A DNA stretch of 64,000 nucleotides from Mesostigma viride (GCA_009746045.1 RPFO01000079.1:5522161-5586160); one strand, 5' to 3'. Shown: positions 21,501-30,290, counted from the first letter of the stretch. The notes: generated from the sequence alone by a model not told the origin. A program made the numbers and translations.

Positions 21501-24500
21501 CTGCTGGCACCCGGCACGACCACCGCCTCCGTGGGGGGCGCCGCCACCGCCATCAGCCTCACCCCCGCGATGGTCGCTTCCGGGTCGGCCCCCGCCGGTT
21601 CCACCGTCCCGAAGTATCTTGACACGCTGCGCTCGCTGCTGCGGCACCGGTACGCACGCCTTCTGTGCGGGCTAATGCTGCACCTCGGCACGAATGCGTC
21701 ATCCAGCGACCGTGCGGATACCCGCGAGGACCACGCCGACGCCGGAAAGGGCAAGGGGGCGGGCGCCGCCAGGGGGCACTTGGGCCAATCAGGCGTGGGC
21801 ACTGCCCCCGCTGGCTCAGGCCCGTCCGCCGGCGTCCCCCCGCGTCATGCCGGCACCCGCACCCATGCGGCGATGCAGGACCTGCTGGACACGTTCCGAG
21901 CGTTCAGCGAGCTGTGTGGCGACGCGGGGGGGGCGGCGCTGGCCGACATGTGGCAGCGCAGCGGGGGCAGTGGGGCCCGTGGGAGTAGCGGTGCCGAGGG
22001 GGGGGTGGCCATGGTCCCTCCAGCTGACCACTCGGAGGTTGGCTCCTTTATCATCGTTTCTACTGCGGCGATGGGGTATGAGGAAGGTTCTCATCAGGAG
22101 GAGGTGGCGTGCGTGGTCTCTGCCACGTGTCGCATGCTGGTGAACAAAAAGGATGCGGGGGCCATAGTCCCAGAGGTATGCCGGCTGCTGCAACCGTTCG
22201 TGGCGCACCCTCACAGGGGCCTACGCCAGGTGGCCGTGGCTGCATTTGCCGAGCTCATGGGCAGCAGCACGCTGTGGGGAGAGGAGCGGCCGGGGGATAT
22301 GCTCCCATTCCTGGTGACGTCAATCAAGGACCTGATCTCGGACGACTGCCGCGCCGTGAGGAGGCAGTGCGTGAGGGGGCTATCGCAGGTGCGTGGAGCG
22401 TGCATGCCCCCATGTCTGTTGCATGTTGATGCTGGGTTGATGGCTGCTGCAGGCTGGGGGTGTGTCCATGGTTATCGCAGGTGGGCAACGTGTGCATGCC
22501 ATCATGCCTGTCGCCATCGTATCTATCACAGGTTGGTGCTGGCTTGATGCCTTCAACTATCCAGCGGTCGCAGGGGTTGCGGTGTGTCTGACCTTGTAAA
22601 CATGGGCAACAGGGCAAGCAGTGTCCAGCTTGCATGCAGGGTCCATCATACATGGATGCCACTTTCTTTCTTATTTTTTTATCTGCAATGTGGCTCCGTG
22701 GTAAGCTTGATGTGGCCGGCCCCTCGTTTATGCCCGCATTGCCACCTATCGCAGATCCCTGGCCCTAGGTGCGAGGAGTTTGCGGCCATCGTCGTCGGTG
22801 TGCTGCTCACGGGCATGGGGGATGCTGCCAACAGCGTCGCGCTGCAAGCGATACAGGGGCTCATTGTGGTAAGGGGGGGCTGAGGACGATGGATCCAGGG
22901 ATAAGGGGGGCGAGGGCAAGGGGGGAGATGGGGGCGCCTGCAATACCTTAAAATGGTGAACAGGGGTGTTTGTCTGAAAACATCAGGTGATGCTTGCTCC
23001 CAGTACTACGACTACGCGATCTCAGTTGCCTCTATCACTGTGAATTTGGTTGGTGTTTCTTGGGCACCTCAATGAATGGCAGTAGGCAGCCGCATGGCCT
23101 GCGTAGATTTTGGTTGACTAGCGAAGCGCTGTCGCTGCTAACCTGACTGTCTCGATTCCTGCCGGCGGAATCTGATAGACAATGAATGTTTTGTAATCCA
23201 TTTTGTGGTCATGCCTGGAAGAGGAGGATGCTGCCTACATTGAAAAGGACTGGCTGGGTGTACGCTATGGATACAGGATGGGTGATCTAGCCAGAGACAG
23301 GCAGGGCATGGCATGGATAATGAGAAAGGCAGGCATGGCATGGATAATAAGAAAGGCAGGCATGGCGTGGATAATAAGAAGGGCAGGCATGGCATGGATA
23401 ATAAGAAGGGCAGGCATGGCATGGATAATAAGAAAGGCAGGGAATGGCATGGATAATAAGAAGGGCAGGCATGGCATGGATAATAAGAAAGGCAGGGAAT
23501 GGCATGGATAATAAGAAAGGCAGGCATGGCATCCAAAGGGTTGTGGTTAGATAAACTGGCGGATCAGCGGCCAATCAACATGCGGGGCCCGTATGCATCG
23601 GATAGTCGGTTGGTTGGAGAGTCGGTTGCGTGATGATGTGCACCCTTTTACGTGCGCCGTGCGTGCGTCCCTCGTGCGTCCGTGCCCGACGTGCCACCCT
23701 CGCCGTGGCCCCAACCCTGGCCCTGTCGCTGGCAGGTGCTCGGGTTCTTGTCGGACGCAAGCATCAGCGCGATGGTCGCCGTGCTGTGCAGCCAGCTGCA
23801 CGCGCTGCAGGTACCTTTTGTAGCCACATCAGGCATTGTTGTGCCGGTGAGATGCTTGTGTGCCGTGCTCTTATCCACAAATCCGTCACGCGACAGGGCT
23901 GCCTGGCGCTGCCATGCCACTGCCAGCTTCTGAGGTGTCTCTCGTGAGCATAAACATGCTAATCATAAGGGCGATGACCTCAAACTTCAGTTTGTTTTTC
24001 TTGGATGAGAACGTGCAAGCTCAGTTTTTCTGATGGATGGCCGCGGACACACTTCTCGTATGGGCCACCGTAGAGGCATGCAAGGGATGACCCTTTTTTT
24101 GTTCTTTTTTTCCCCCTACTCTGGCCGCACTAGAGCCACGTGATGGACGACATGCGTGCATCGGCCTTCCTCGCGCTGGCCAAGCTGGGCGCGGTGATGG
24201 CTTCGAGGGAGGGAGGCGGCCGCGACTGTGGGGAGCTCATCCAAGAGGTACACCATCGAGGGGTTGTGCCATCCACGTGGAGCTGTGCGGTCTTCTGTCA
24301 TTTTCTTCCCAGCCGTGCCATTCATGTCAAGCAAGGATACCTTTTGTTGTTTTCTTCGTCGTTATCTTTCTTGGCCATGTGGACAGCACATCCTTGAGGT
24401 TCACACGGGCATAAGCCTTTGAGGGTCTTGTCAATCTTTTAGGCCAGAGGCACATGGAGCGAACGTACACGACAGCCATGTCATCAACATAAGGCAGAGG

Positions 24501-27500
24501 TCCATCATTGAATTTGGCCCGCCAGGTGGATGGGGAGGCAGGCTCATGACTGTTTCTCGAAAGTAGCACTTTTGCGGTTGTTCTTGTTGAAACCAGGCTG
24601 TGGACTGATACTAGTGTCGATGCTTAGCGAATTCCCACGTTGTAAATGGCACGTATTGTGGCTTAGTAGAATACAGGTATATGCCACCTGCAGCGTCTTA
24701 TGTCACAGGCATTCCTACACGGGAGCACTATCAAGCAAAGCTGGAGCAGGGGCACTGGTGCCTGCACTCCAATGAGCTAGTACCTTTTAAAGCCAGTAAA
24801 GCTGGTCAGCTCGGCGTGAGGGCGCCCAATGAGCTAGTACCTTTTAAAGCCAGTAAAGCTGGTCAGCTCGGCGTGAGGGTGCCCATGTGAGGAGAGACTG
24901 GTCAGCGCCGCACGCGTAGGACGCACGCAGTTCCTTGGTTGCGTGTATTCTATTTTGAAGAGGAGCCATTTTGGCGCATGCCAGCGCAGCAGCCATGATG
25001 GATCCGCAACGAAGAGCAATATCCATTTTCAGCGAGTATCTGTGAAGTACTCTAATCATCTTACTGAACTCTCTCATCTTACTGAACTCTATATTAAGTG
25101 TCTTATTTGGTCAAGCAGTCATAATAAATGTTGGCAAACGGGCGGGCCTCACGAAATATCACCACATCGCCTCACAAATAGCTCCACGTGTTGTTGTTGT
25201 TTTTGCATGGGCTTGTGGTATATTCTGGTATATCGAACAACCGCAGGTGCACGCCTCCATGGTCCCACTGCTGCTTCATGCAGGTGACGGCTCCAGCACC
25301 GTGCGCACGTCCTGCAAGGTATGGCTGGGGTGGCACGCTGCTAATGGAACCCTGAGGAGATGAGTCATAACTTCAAATTAAAATCTGGTGTTTTATGGAT
25401 GAGGTTAGATGGGGGCAGGCAAGACGGTAATTATGAAGCTACTTAAGGTAGGACGGTGCTCCCCTATACGGTAGGACGGTGCTCCCCCTGCCGTCATCGA
25501 ACTGCCATGCGTTGGGGCCTCCTGTGAGCATGTTCTTGAAGACGTCCCGTATCAACCAATCGACGCTGTTTTATCCTCCTTGGGTTGTGATTGGTCAGTT
25601 GGCGTGAGCACACGGTGTTAAAGCACAACCCTGACTAGAGAGGAGGTGCATGGTTGTCTAAAAAGGGGGGGGGAAGGGCTACCTTGCGCATTGGAGTCTG
25701 GTGCCACGATCTGTGAGCGAGTGGGGATGTCAAAATGGGCACGATTCTTTACTGTCAATCTGCCCCACTTCCTGGCCAACATTTTCTATATAGTTCTTCT
25801 GTCGAATGGAAGGGGGCTATTATCATGGCGCCAGGATTGCAGAAATGATATCTTCGGTATTTGCTAACCATCGGTCTTCTATTTGCAAACCATCGGTCTT
25901 CTATCTGCGAACCATCGGTCTTCTATTTGCTAACCATCGGTCTTCTATTTGCTAACCGTCAGTCTTCTATTTGCGAACCATCGGTCTTCTATTTGCTAGC
26001 CATCGGTCTTCTATTTGCGAACCATCGGTCTTCTATTTGCTAACCATCGGTCTTCTATTTGTGAACCATCGGTCTTCTATTTGCGAACCATCGGCCTTCT
26101 ATCTGCGAACCATCGGTCTTCTATTTGCGAACCATGGGTCTTCTAATTGCGTACCATCGGTCTTCTATGTGCTCCCGATCACCCATGGCGCCGTGCGGTG
26201 TGGGATGCGCCCACAAACACACACCGTCCATGTGCGCGCAGACAACACTGCGCACCGTTGCACCCTTGCTGGGGAGTGAGGAGCTGGTGGTGGCTGTGCG
26301 CTCGCCGCAACTTGAGCGGGAGGACAGGTGTGTCAATTATGTCAGAACTTTGCTGGATGCTGCGTGGTGTTGGAGCTAGCATCATTGGTTGCTTGGTGGC
26401 CGCTTCGTGATGATGCGAAGGGGTCCAGCGACAAGATGTCCCCCTGTGAGCCATTCCTTGACCAGTGTAATACCATGACGTGCTTGCCGTTATGGTGACT
26501 TGGTGCTTCCGCCATGGCTGAACTAGGTGCTTGCAGAGGACAGCCAGTGCTTGTAGACAAGTTCACAGGTATGGTTGTCAAGACCGGTGACCATGGGCAG
26601 GGTTGTGAGGATGAGGGGATGTCCCGGTCAACAAGACCCACACGCTATGAATACATAGGGAAATGAATATATATATATATGAATACATATGGGGAGCCGT
26701 AGCGGGGATAAGGCCAAGCTGTTGCTCGCAAGCGTGTGTGCACTAGTCGCGCCCTGCCACTGCCAGTTTGTGCTAGTCGTTACAAATGCTGGCACAAACT
26801 GCAAGTCAAACTACAGGTGCAAGCATCCACCCAGACCTCGCGCTTGTCAGCCGTGGTGAACGGCGCGTGTATTTCTGCGCATGGCGATCACGAAAACGGT
26901 TTCCTATGTTGATTCTGTGAATTATTTTTTGTCTAGCTGACAGGGATTCCAGTTTTTGCGGTATGTTTATGATGGAGTGGTAATTCTTTGCATACCTGCC
27001 CATGGCAATAACTACAGCTTCTAATAATTGCTGCCAATGGTGTCGTGATCTTAGGAGCATGAGTTTGCTGATATTAGCTTTGTTGTTGGATCAACATTAG
27101 GTGTCTTTTTTTACCTGGAAACCTGGTTTTATTCGCCATCACTTCCGGTGCAGGGAGTCCCATGAAGATATCCTGCGGAGGGCCACCGGCGTGCTAGTAG
27201 ACGAGTTCCCTGACAGCCTCGGCGTGTACTTGTACGAGTGCCTAAAGGTGCGGCATGTTCTTGTACAAGTGCCTAAAGATGCGGCGTGTTCTTGTACGAG
27301 AGCCTAAAGGTGCGGCATGTTCTTGTATGGTTGCCTAAAGTTGCGGCATGTTTGTGTACGAGTGCCTAAAGTGCGGCATGTTTGTGTACGAGTGCCTAAA
27401 GGTGCACGGCGTGTTCTTGTATGGTTGTCTTAAGGTGCAGCATGTTCTTGTACGAGTGCCTTAAGTGCGGCATGTTTGTGTTCGAGTGCCTAAAGGTGCG

Positions 27501-29670
27501 GCGTGTTCTTGACGAGTGCCTAAAGGGGCAGGGTGATCTAGTTTAACTGCCTTGTGACATTTCAGGTGTGGGTGCATGCATTTTGGTGCGCAGGCTGTAT
27601 GCTGTGATGGCCAGCTCACTGAAATGTGATTTAGTGGATTTTGTGTTGGTCTAGTACCTGGCAGGCAGGAATATCGAGGCTGGTTGGTTGCGTGTATCGT
27701 TCCCTGTATTCAGTGAGATATGGACAATTAGTGGTCTCTTTTCAATGGGCCCTCTGAATGCCCGCATTGAGATGAATTCTCTTTTCTTTGCCAATGAGAG
27801 CTCAAGGTTCATGCGGTCCCTGGGGACCATTGGACCATGCATTAAAAAAATCTGCTTCCATGGCTGTATAATTGTGAGCAGGCTCTTGGCAGCCATTGGG
27901 AGGAGCTTCAGGCGACAGCATTACTGTGCGGCGGCTGGATCCTGTGCCACCTGATCACCACCGAGCGCTTCTATGCCAGCTCGCACAAGCACGCCGAAGT
28001 GAGACAGGTACTATTGGGCCAGGGGATGTGGCTGAGAGGGCTTAGCCTAGTAGCTGCCTTTGGTGTGCACGATCGTGAGTGGCTTGGCTTTTCTCCTTGG
28101 GTTAACTCCATCTCGTGTCTGCTTGTTGATACAGGGGGGCTAGAAAAAAGGGGGGGGGGGGGGGTGCAAGCAAGAGGGGTAGGAGGGGCAGAAGAGGATC
28201 AAAGGAAGGGTGAATGACAGGGCACGCAAAACTGATGGGACCAGGGAGATAGAGACAGTAGTAAAGAGAGATTCAAGGCATCGAGGCAAATTGTGTACTC
28301 CATATCATTTTTTCAAGTTTTGCATAGATGGGGGTGGCTAAAGCTTCAGTACAGTGGAGTTTCTGCCTATCCTTGTTTTTGTACAGTAAGAGTGTGCAGG
28401 CAGGCTGTATAGTGGAGCCAAGCAACACGATCAAAATCATGGTACAAATAATTGTCAAGTTGCCACATCACCACGCTGGGGCCCAGCTCATGCCCCCTTG
28501 GTCCAAGCTTGTCCCCCAAAAGCAGAGTGGGTGGGTGGGTGGGTGGGTGGGTGGGTGGGTGGGTGGGTGGGTGGGTGGGTGGGTGGGTGGGTGGGTGGGT
28601 GGGTGGGTGGGTGGGTGGGTGGGTGGGTGGGTGGGTGGGTGGGTGGGTGGGTGGGTGGGTGGGTGGGTGGGTGGGTGGGTGGGTGGGTGGGTGGGTGGGT
28701 GGGTGGGTGGGACCAGCAAAAAGTCCTTCCTACCTTCACCACACCGCTCTATCATGTGTAGGTGCACGTGGATAACAGATTGCACTGATGGCATTAATAG
28801 TGCCACGCCCTCTTTCTCCATTACTTGTAGTGATAACACGAAAAAGGAGGCACGTGCCAAATTATAGGCACTACCGGCACACAGCCGACCCCCTTTTAGT
28901 TCTCTAGTCCAATGTAGCACAAGCACCTCACATGGTGTAGGCGACATAAAGGTAGAGCTACGCTATGGGCGGCAGATCAGCCGCATTTGAGCCCTTTTAC
29001 AGCAGCTATAAAGTGTACAAACAGCTTGACAGTTACGCTCTCATGTCAGTTTGTTCACCATGGCTTTTTTGTATGGTGTGGATGAGGATTATATCCCCCT
29101 CTAGAGACTAAATGGTTGGGGCATGATGCAGATGATATTTGTGACTTTTGTGTAATTATGTTTCTAATGAGATTAGCATAGTATTCCGTGGCTGGCCCAT
29201 GCGCATGACACGCAAGTGCTTACTTATCTATCTACTTGTGTTGTGTAACGATGGAAATTCCGACAGTCCCAGTACGTATACGAGAAACACTGACGGTCCC
29301 CAAGCAACGACCTGAATCCAAGCTATCTTTGCTATGGGATTTGCTTTTAGTTTCAAAGAAGTCCTTTGCCCCTTTTATGGTAAATATACTGATTGCCATG
29401 ACAGGCAAGGAGATGGATGGCATGGATCTGCTTATGTTTATACAACAGAATCAATAATAAATTGAAGCATCAGTACTAAATGAATCCACGCTGCTTGGGG
29501 CACCCGTTGCATGCATATTTGTTTGCTTGCTTGTGCAGATGTTTGACCAAACGCTGAAGCTGTCCACTAAGTCGCCCACCGCAGCAGTTCGAAACCAGGC
29601 AGTGGCTGTGCTCGGCCACATCCTTGCCTGCATTCGCGGGCCAGAATCAAGTCCGTCCAAGTTGCAGTAG
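9481..29670 (+). CDS. MROH-like HEAT-repeat protein, 3' part of a spliced gene (19 exons seen)
   Basis: Exons: 9481-9562, 10319-10584, 10961-11061, 11900-12064, 16907-16991, 17409-17780, 18743-18829, 19729-19859, 20451-20523, 20834-20938, 21357-22388, 22755-22868, 23736-23810, 24134-24247, 25247-25318, 26242-26327, 27154-27247, 27882-28007, 29539-29670. All junctions are GT-AG and the phases agree, with stop TAG at 29668-29670. Helical HEAT-type repeats run throughout. Blocks typical of the MROH family as I know it are DPWLAARGSTQRERASA, LGQRLAHYVPLLNDPTPSVR, VHASMVPLLLHAGDGS and the terminal AAVRNQAVAVLGHIL. MROH proteins are poorly characterised scaffold-like proteins; no catalytic site is expected. 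The 5' end is probably left of the window or hidden by the retroelement array. The family is fairly sure, individual splice sites less so. Confidence 0.72.
10319..10584 (+). CDS. MROH-like gene, exon
   Basis: The acceptor CTTGCCACAG precedes 10319 and the donor GTGAGC follows 10584. Translation includes DRRDALLKQLLGYIKE and LHLQALAVDACGTL. An alternative acceptor at CTCTGCCAG, 45 bases downstream, would also keep the frame only if the upstream exon differs. The following intron (10585-10960) is unremarkable. Confidence 0.65.
10961..11061 (+). CDS. MROH-like gene, exon
   Basis: The acceptor is ACAACAACAG at 10960 and the donor GTGGGT at 11062. It encodes MAVQLFDAPDEPSELTGRIL and NTNRLMGVLLW, entering in phase 0 and leaving in phase 2. 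The intron 11062-11899 shows no other gene. Confidence 0.68.
11900..12064 (+). CDS. MROH-like gene, exon with ER-RA type HEAT repeat
   Basis: The acceptor is CTACACAG at 11899. It encodes QLAKMDPWLAARGSTQRERA and ACVLYLLQRLDQL, the PWL...ER.RA signature typical of MROH repeats. Two donors overlap: GTGGGT at 12061 has the better sequence, but only GTGGCA at 12065 joins the next exon in frame. If the first is used, an exon inside the following 4.8-kb intron has been missed. Confidence 0.66.
12061..12300 (+). repeat. Degenerate minisatellite starting at a 5' splice site
   Basis: About eight imperfect units of 30-38 bases, each opening with GTGGGT or TGGGYTC and containing AGTGCACTG(C/T)AAGAGCAT. 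The first unit begins exactly at the exon end, so each unit repeats a donor-like GTGGGT or GTGGGC. Confidence 0.75.
12340..13160 (-). pseudogene. Copia-like integrase and pre-integrase remnant in an MROH intron
   Basis: The minus strand holds a pre-integrase block (about 13100-12880; RLHTMFGHAAQPLQ and RRLGGSELY, like RLHHMFGHSGQAA at 36.3 kb). An integrase end follows (12692-12360; LITPRESHGQQGVVERAIQE, matching VVPRESHGQQGAVERSIREV in the element at 34-37 kb). The first catalytic Asp region is not recognisable, and frames change several times. It is the pol part of the same decayed element as 13549-16018. Nothing of protease or reverse transcriptase is left. Confidence 0.72.
13255..13421 (+). 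repeat. Tandem repeat, three copies of about 54-62 bp
   Basis: Three near-identical units containing CATTACTGCTACAGCTGGCA, TACTCTCTGGGATAACCAAG and CTTACTATACC lie in tandem between the pre-integrase and zinc-knuckle remnants of the decayed Copia-like element. Confidence 0.85.
13549..13917 (-). pseudogene. Nucleocapsid zinc knuckle of decayed Copia-like element
   Basis: A minus-strand ORF of 122 codons with an Arg/Gly/Pro-rich N-terminal part and one CCHC zinc knuckle, CYFCHGKGHFRNEC, near residue 75, followed by a basic tail. It is the nucleic-acid-binding end of Gag, separated by frame breaks from the capsid-like ORF at 14011-14913. Confidence 0.75.
14011..14913 (-). pseudogene. Capsid-like Gag region of decayed Copia-like element
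   Basis: 300 codons on the minus strand. An acidic, Gln/Arg-rich N-terminal part is followed by a helical region (QFQSVKDNWQPHDAERMLED, ETWAQFVVRLRSILSEKR, VVQAFEDFCKVREDAMAKV). The WAQF(V/L)..LR motif is shared with the Gag at 36676-37638, which supports the Gag assignment. No start can be chosen with confidence. Confidence 0.65.
15212..16018 (-). pseudogene. N-terminal Gag region of decayed Copia-like element
   Basis: 268 codons on the minus strand with helical, partly charged sequence (ELHQIVKDLSHLLGDCPPV, NDIERELHGSVDIRAVITAL). It lies upstream, in element orientation, of the capsid-like part and is taken as the same Gag; frame breaks occur at 14900-15250. I do not recognise a domain. 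The promoter/LTR side would be 16.0-16.5 kb, where I cannot find clear LTR ends. Confidence 0.45.
16118..16205 (+). repeat. Four spaced copies of CCGGTACAGT
   Basis: CCGGTACAGT occurs four times within about 85 bases (one copy is preceded by CCAT), at the presumed 5' end of the decayed minus-strand Copia-like element. It could be an LTR regulatory repeat; I see no further support. Confidence 0.6.
16907..16991 (+). CDS. MROH-like gene, exon
   Basis: The acceptor is TTCCCGCAG at 16906 and the donor GTGAGC at 16992. It encodes LGQRLAHYVPLLNDPTPSVR and ends in phase 0. It follows a 4.8-kb intron filled with retroelement remains. The next intron (16992-17408) has nothing notable. Confidence 0.7.
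17409..17780 (+). CDS. MROH-like gene, exon with Gly-Glu/Gly-Lys low-complexity insert
   Basis: The acceptor is GGTGATCAG at 17408 and the donor GTGAGT at 17781; 124 codons, phase 0 at both ends. It begins IVERLVSVAAILQLHEQEAL, then carries about 65 residues of GE/GK/GA repeats built from the hexamer GAGGGC/AAGGGC, and ends with EEDMRRLEELATIARQ. The insert is probably a disordered loop between HEAT repeats. The hexamer is the same type as in the Copia Gag at 1703-2429. The intron 17781-18742 has nothing recognisable except a short repeat of GGCTCAGGAGCAGGTGTTGT near 18478-18525. Confidence 0.72.
18743..18829 (+). CDS. MROH-like gene, exon
   Basis: The acceptor is GCGAGTGCAG at 18742 and the donor GTGGGT at 18830. 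29 codons including GTVAATRDMMQLIGPLLSC, phase 0/0. The intron 18830-19728 is without recognisable features. Confidence 0.65.
19729..19859 (+). CDS. MROH-like gene, exon
   Basis: The acceptor is GGCACCGCAG at 19728 and the donor GTACGT at 19860. It encodes ASSFTQAACEGLLVGIPETS and AVAITIICTQKGKEML, leaving in phase 2. The intron 19860-20450 is plain. Confidence 0.65.
20451..20523 (+). CDS. MROH-like gene, exon
   Basis: The acceptor is CGTCCGCCAG at 20450 and the donor GTAAGC at 20524. The first base completes a Ser codon; then VMQPLLKTMRGIQDKDVYQL, leaving in phase 0. Confidence 0.68.
20834..20938 (+). CDS. MROH-like gene, exon
   Basis: The acceptor is CTCCCTGGCAG at 20833 and the donor GTACGT at 20939. 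35 codons, VVGLVAVSEGSGVFCGLLND to AMTVLE, phase 0/0. The intron 20939-21356 is plain. Confidence 0.68.
21357..22388 (+). CDS. MROH-like gene, large exon (344 codons)
   Basis: The acceptor is GCTCCCCTCAG at 21356 and the donor GTGCGT at 22389, phase 0/0. It begins ALLCDERQGLRLLDFFVDEL, passes through a long Ala/Gly/Ser-rich, probably disordered middle, and returns to HEAT-type helices near its end (PEVCRLLQPFVAHPHRGLRQ, DDCRAVRRQCVRGLSQ). By far the largest exon; its coding status is clear from the long open frame. Confidence 0.75.
22377..22545 (+). repeat. Short repeats of an exon-intron junction
   Basis: The junction context CTATCGCAG/GTGCGT recurs twice inside the intron as TTATCGCAGGTGGGC and CTATCACAGGTTGG, spaced by similar CATGCC..CATG..TGT sequence. 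The units are diverged. Confidence 0.6.
22755..22868 (+). CDS. MROH-like gene, exon
   Basis: The acceptor is CCTATCGCAG at 22754 and the donor GTAAGG at 22869. 38 codons including FAAIVVGVLLTGMGDAANSV and LQAIQGLIV, phase 0/0. The intron 22869-23735 contains the 27-bp minisatellite. Confidence 0.7.
23305..23532 (+). repeat. 27-bp minisatellite, eight to nine units
   Basis: Units of GGCATGGCATGGATAATAAG plus AAAGGCA, with small variants (GGGAATGGCATGG), lie inside an MROH intron. The unit is a multiple of three, so open frames run through it on both strands; these are not genes. Confidence 0.93.
23736..23810 (+). CDS. MROH-like gene, exon
   Basis: The acceptor is GTCGCTGGCAG at 23735 and the donor GTACCT at 23811. 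25 codons, VLGFLSDASISAMVAVLCSQ then LHALQ, phase 0/0. Confidence 0.66.
24134..24247 (+). CDS. MROH-like gene, exon
   Basis: The acceptor is GGCCGCACTAG at 24133 and the donor GTACAC at 24248. 38 codons containing MDDMRASAFLALAKLGAVMA, a clear HEAT helix pair, phase 0/0. Confidence 0.72.
24769..24883 (+). repeat. 57-bp tandem duplication in an intron
   Basis: Two adjacent copies of a unit that includes GAGCTAGTACCTTTTAAAGC and CAGTAAAGCTGGTCAGCTCG, nearly identical, in the intron 24248-25246. The rest of that intron shows nothing I recognise. Confidence 0.9.
25247..25318 (+). CDS. MROH-like gene, exon with LLLH motif
   Basis: The acceptor is CGAACAACCGCAG at 25246 and the donor GTATGG at 25319. 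24 codons, VHASMVPLLLHAGDGSSTVR then TSCK. The (V/I)H..(L/M)V.LLLH..D motif is, to my knowledge, a hallmark of the MROH family. Phase 0/0. Confidence 0.74.
25858..26166 (+). repeat. 22-bp minisatellite, about 14 units
   Basis: Direct tandem units CTATTTGCGAACCATCGGTC plus TT, varying at a few positions, without spacers, in the intron 25319-26241. Three units make 66 bases, so frames stay open; no protein is implied. Confidence 0.95.
26242..26327 (+). CDS. MROH-like gene, exon
   Basis: The acceptor is TGCGCGCAG at 26241 and the donor GTGTGT at 26328. It continues the previous exon in phase 0 with TTLRTVAPLLGSEELVVAVR and leaves in phase 2. The intron 26328-27153 has only an (AT)n stretch near 26668. 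Confidence 0.7.
27154..27247 (+). CDS. MROH-like gene, exon
   Basis: The acceptor is CCGGTGCAG at 27153 and the donor GTGCGG at 27248. The first base completes an Arg codon; then ESHEDILRRATGVLVDEFPD and YLYECLK, ending in phase 0. Confidence 0.7.
27228..27530 (+). repeat. 31-bp minisatellite made of an exon end plus its splice donor
   Basis: About ten units of TTGTACGAGTGCCTAAAG plus GTGCGGCATGTTC. The first unit contains the last 18-20 coding bases and the donor of the exon ending at 27247; later units copy the same exon/donor boundary with point changes. The 31-bp period shifts frame at each unit. Confidence 0.88.
27882..28007 (+). CDS. MROH-like gene, exon
   Basis: The acceptor is ATTGTGAGCAG at 27881 and the donor GTACTA at 28008. 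42 codons starting ALGSHWEELQATALLCGGWI and ending HKHAEVRQ, phase 0/0. The acceptor was chosen because it is the only one giving phase 0 and this frame is not marked by an ATG. Confidence 0.66.
28526..28711 (+). repeat. (GTGG)n tetranucleotide array, about 46 units
   Basis: An uninterrupted GTGG/GGGT run in the last intron (28008-29538) of the MROH-like gene. The run of GGG triplets would allow G-quadruplex formation in the transcript. It is not the TTTAGGG telomere type. Confidence 0.96.
29076..29232 (+). repeat. Dispersed repeat family, copy 1 (within last MROH intron)
   Basis: It shares with 30486-30672 and (inverted) 32567-32760 the blocks GGATTATATCCCCCTCTAG, TTGGGGCATGATGCAGA, TAATGAGATT and GCATGACACGCAAGT. 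The right end passes into a TACTTA-like simple repeat. It looks like the 3' end of a retroposon; family unknown. Confidence 0.7.
29539..29670 (+). CDS. MROH-like gene, terminal exon
   Basis: The acceptor is CTTGCTTGTGCAG at 29538. It encodes MFDQTLKLSTKSPTAAVRNQ then AVAVLGHILACIRG, and stops at TAG 29668-29670. The AVRNQAVAVLGHIL helix pair is a typical last HEAT unit. Phase 0 continues from 28007. No clear polyadenylation signal was identified in the next few hundred bases (29671-30202), which hold nothing else I recognise. Confidence 0.7.
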   Translation: MFDQTLKLSTKSPTAAVRNQAVAVLGHILACIRGPESSPSKLQ

Positions 29671-30202
29671 ATACATAAGCCGTGCGGTTCCGCTCGGGAG
29701 CCCCGGAGCGCTTCTAGTGCTTTCCAGCTCCCTGTTTGTTGCATGATGAGTACATACATGTCATTCCAGTGTTCGCGGTGCGCATATGCATATGCCAATT
29801 TGCGCATGAATTCCTGCTTGGCCTCTTTCACATCAGCAAGTTATTAGGGTGCATATTGCCACTCATGTTATAGTGACATCAAAGTTGGTATTGTGAGATA
29901 TTCATGCCAAACTCTGGGGGGGGGGGGTCGTGCTTGCTTATAATTATTTGACTGTACATAGAACTCACTGGCATATGATTGTTTGACCCCAAGGCTTGGG
30001 TCGCCCGGGCTGAGTCAGGCATGCTGATAAATCAGGTTGGACTTGTATATAACTTTCTGTCTTTCTTGTCACTTGCAAGTTGTGCACATTGCAGCACGTT
30101 GTTACAATACATAAATAAAGCTTGTATAAATCAACACTGCAACATATAAATCTGTGTAACAAGGAAAACATGGCCCATTCTTCTTTCTGACTGGTTAACA
30201 TC

Positions 30203-30290
30203 ATTAAATTAAATTAAATTAAATTAAATTATAACATGCCTCCGTGGGGAGGTCATGTAGCACATATTTCATGATGGATGGGGTGGAGGA
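30203..30290 (-). mobile_element. 3' end fragment of an ORF1-type LINE
   Basis: An (AAATT)n run followed by ATGCCTCCGTGGGGAGGTCA and TGTAGCACATAT. The same combination, an AATT-rich tail then AACTCCGTTGGGAG..CATGTAGCACATAT, occurs at 62545-62600 next to an ORF1 remnant, so this is probably a short, heavily 5'-truncated insertion in minus orientation. Confidence 0.55.

Noticed and set aside
23203-23511. Open frames through the 27-bp repeat (repeating KAGMAWIIR)
   Set aside because: The repeat length is a multiple of three and the frame has no coding features outside the repeat. It lies in an intron between supported exons.
25858-26166. Regular 22-bp repeats resembling a CRISPR array
   Set aside because: The units are directly contiguous without spacers and lie in an intron of a eukaryotic gene, so it is a minisatellite.
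28526-28711. Interstitial telomere
   Set aside because: The unit is GTGG, not TTTAGGG or TTAGGG, and the tract lies inside a gene.
28452-28867. Open frames with VGGW or THPP repeats
   Set aside because: They are produced only by the GTGG tetranucleotide run.
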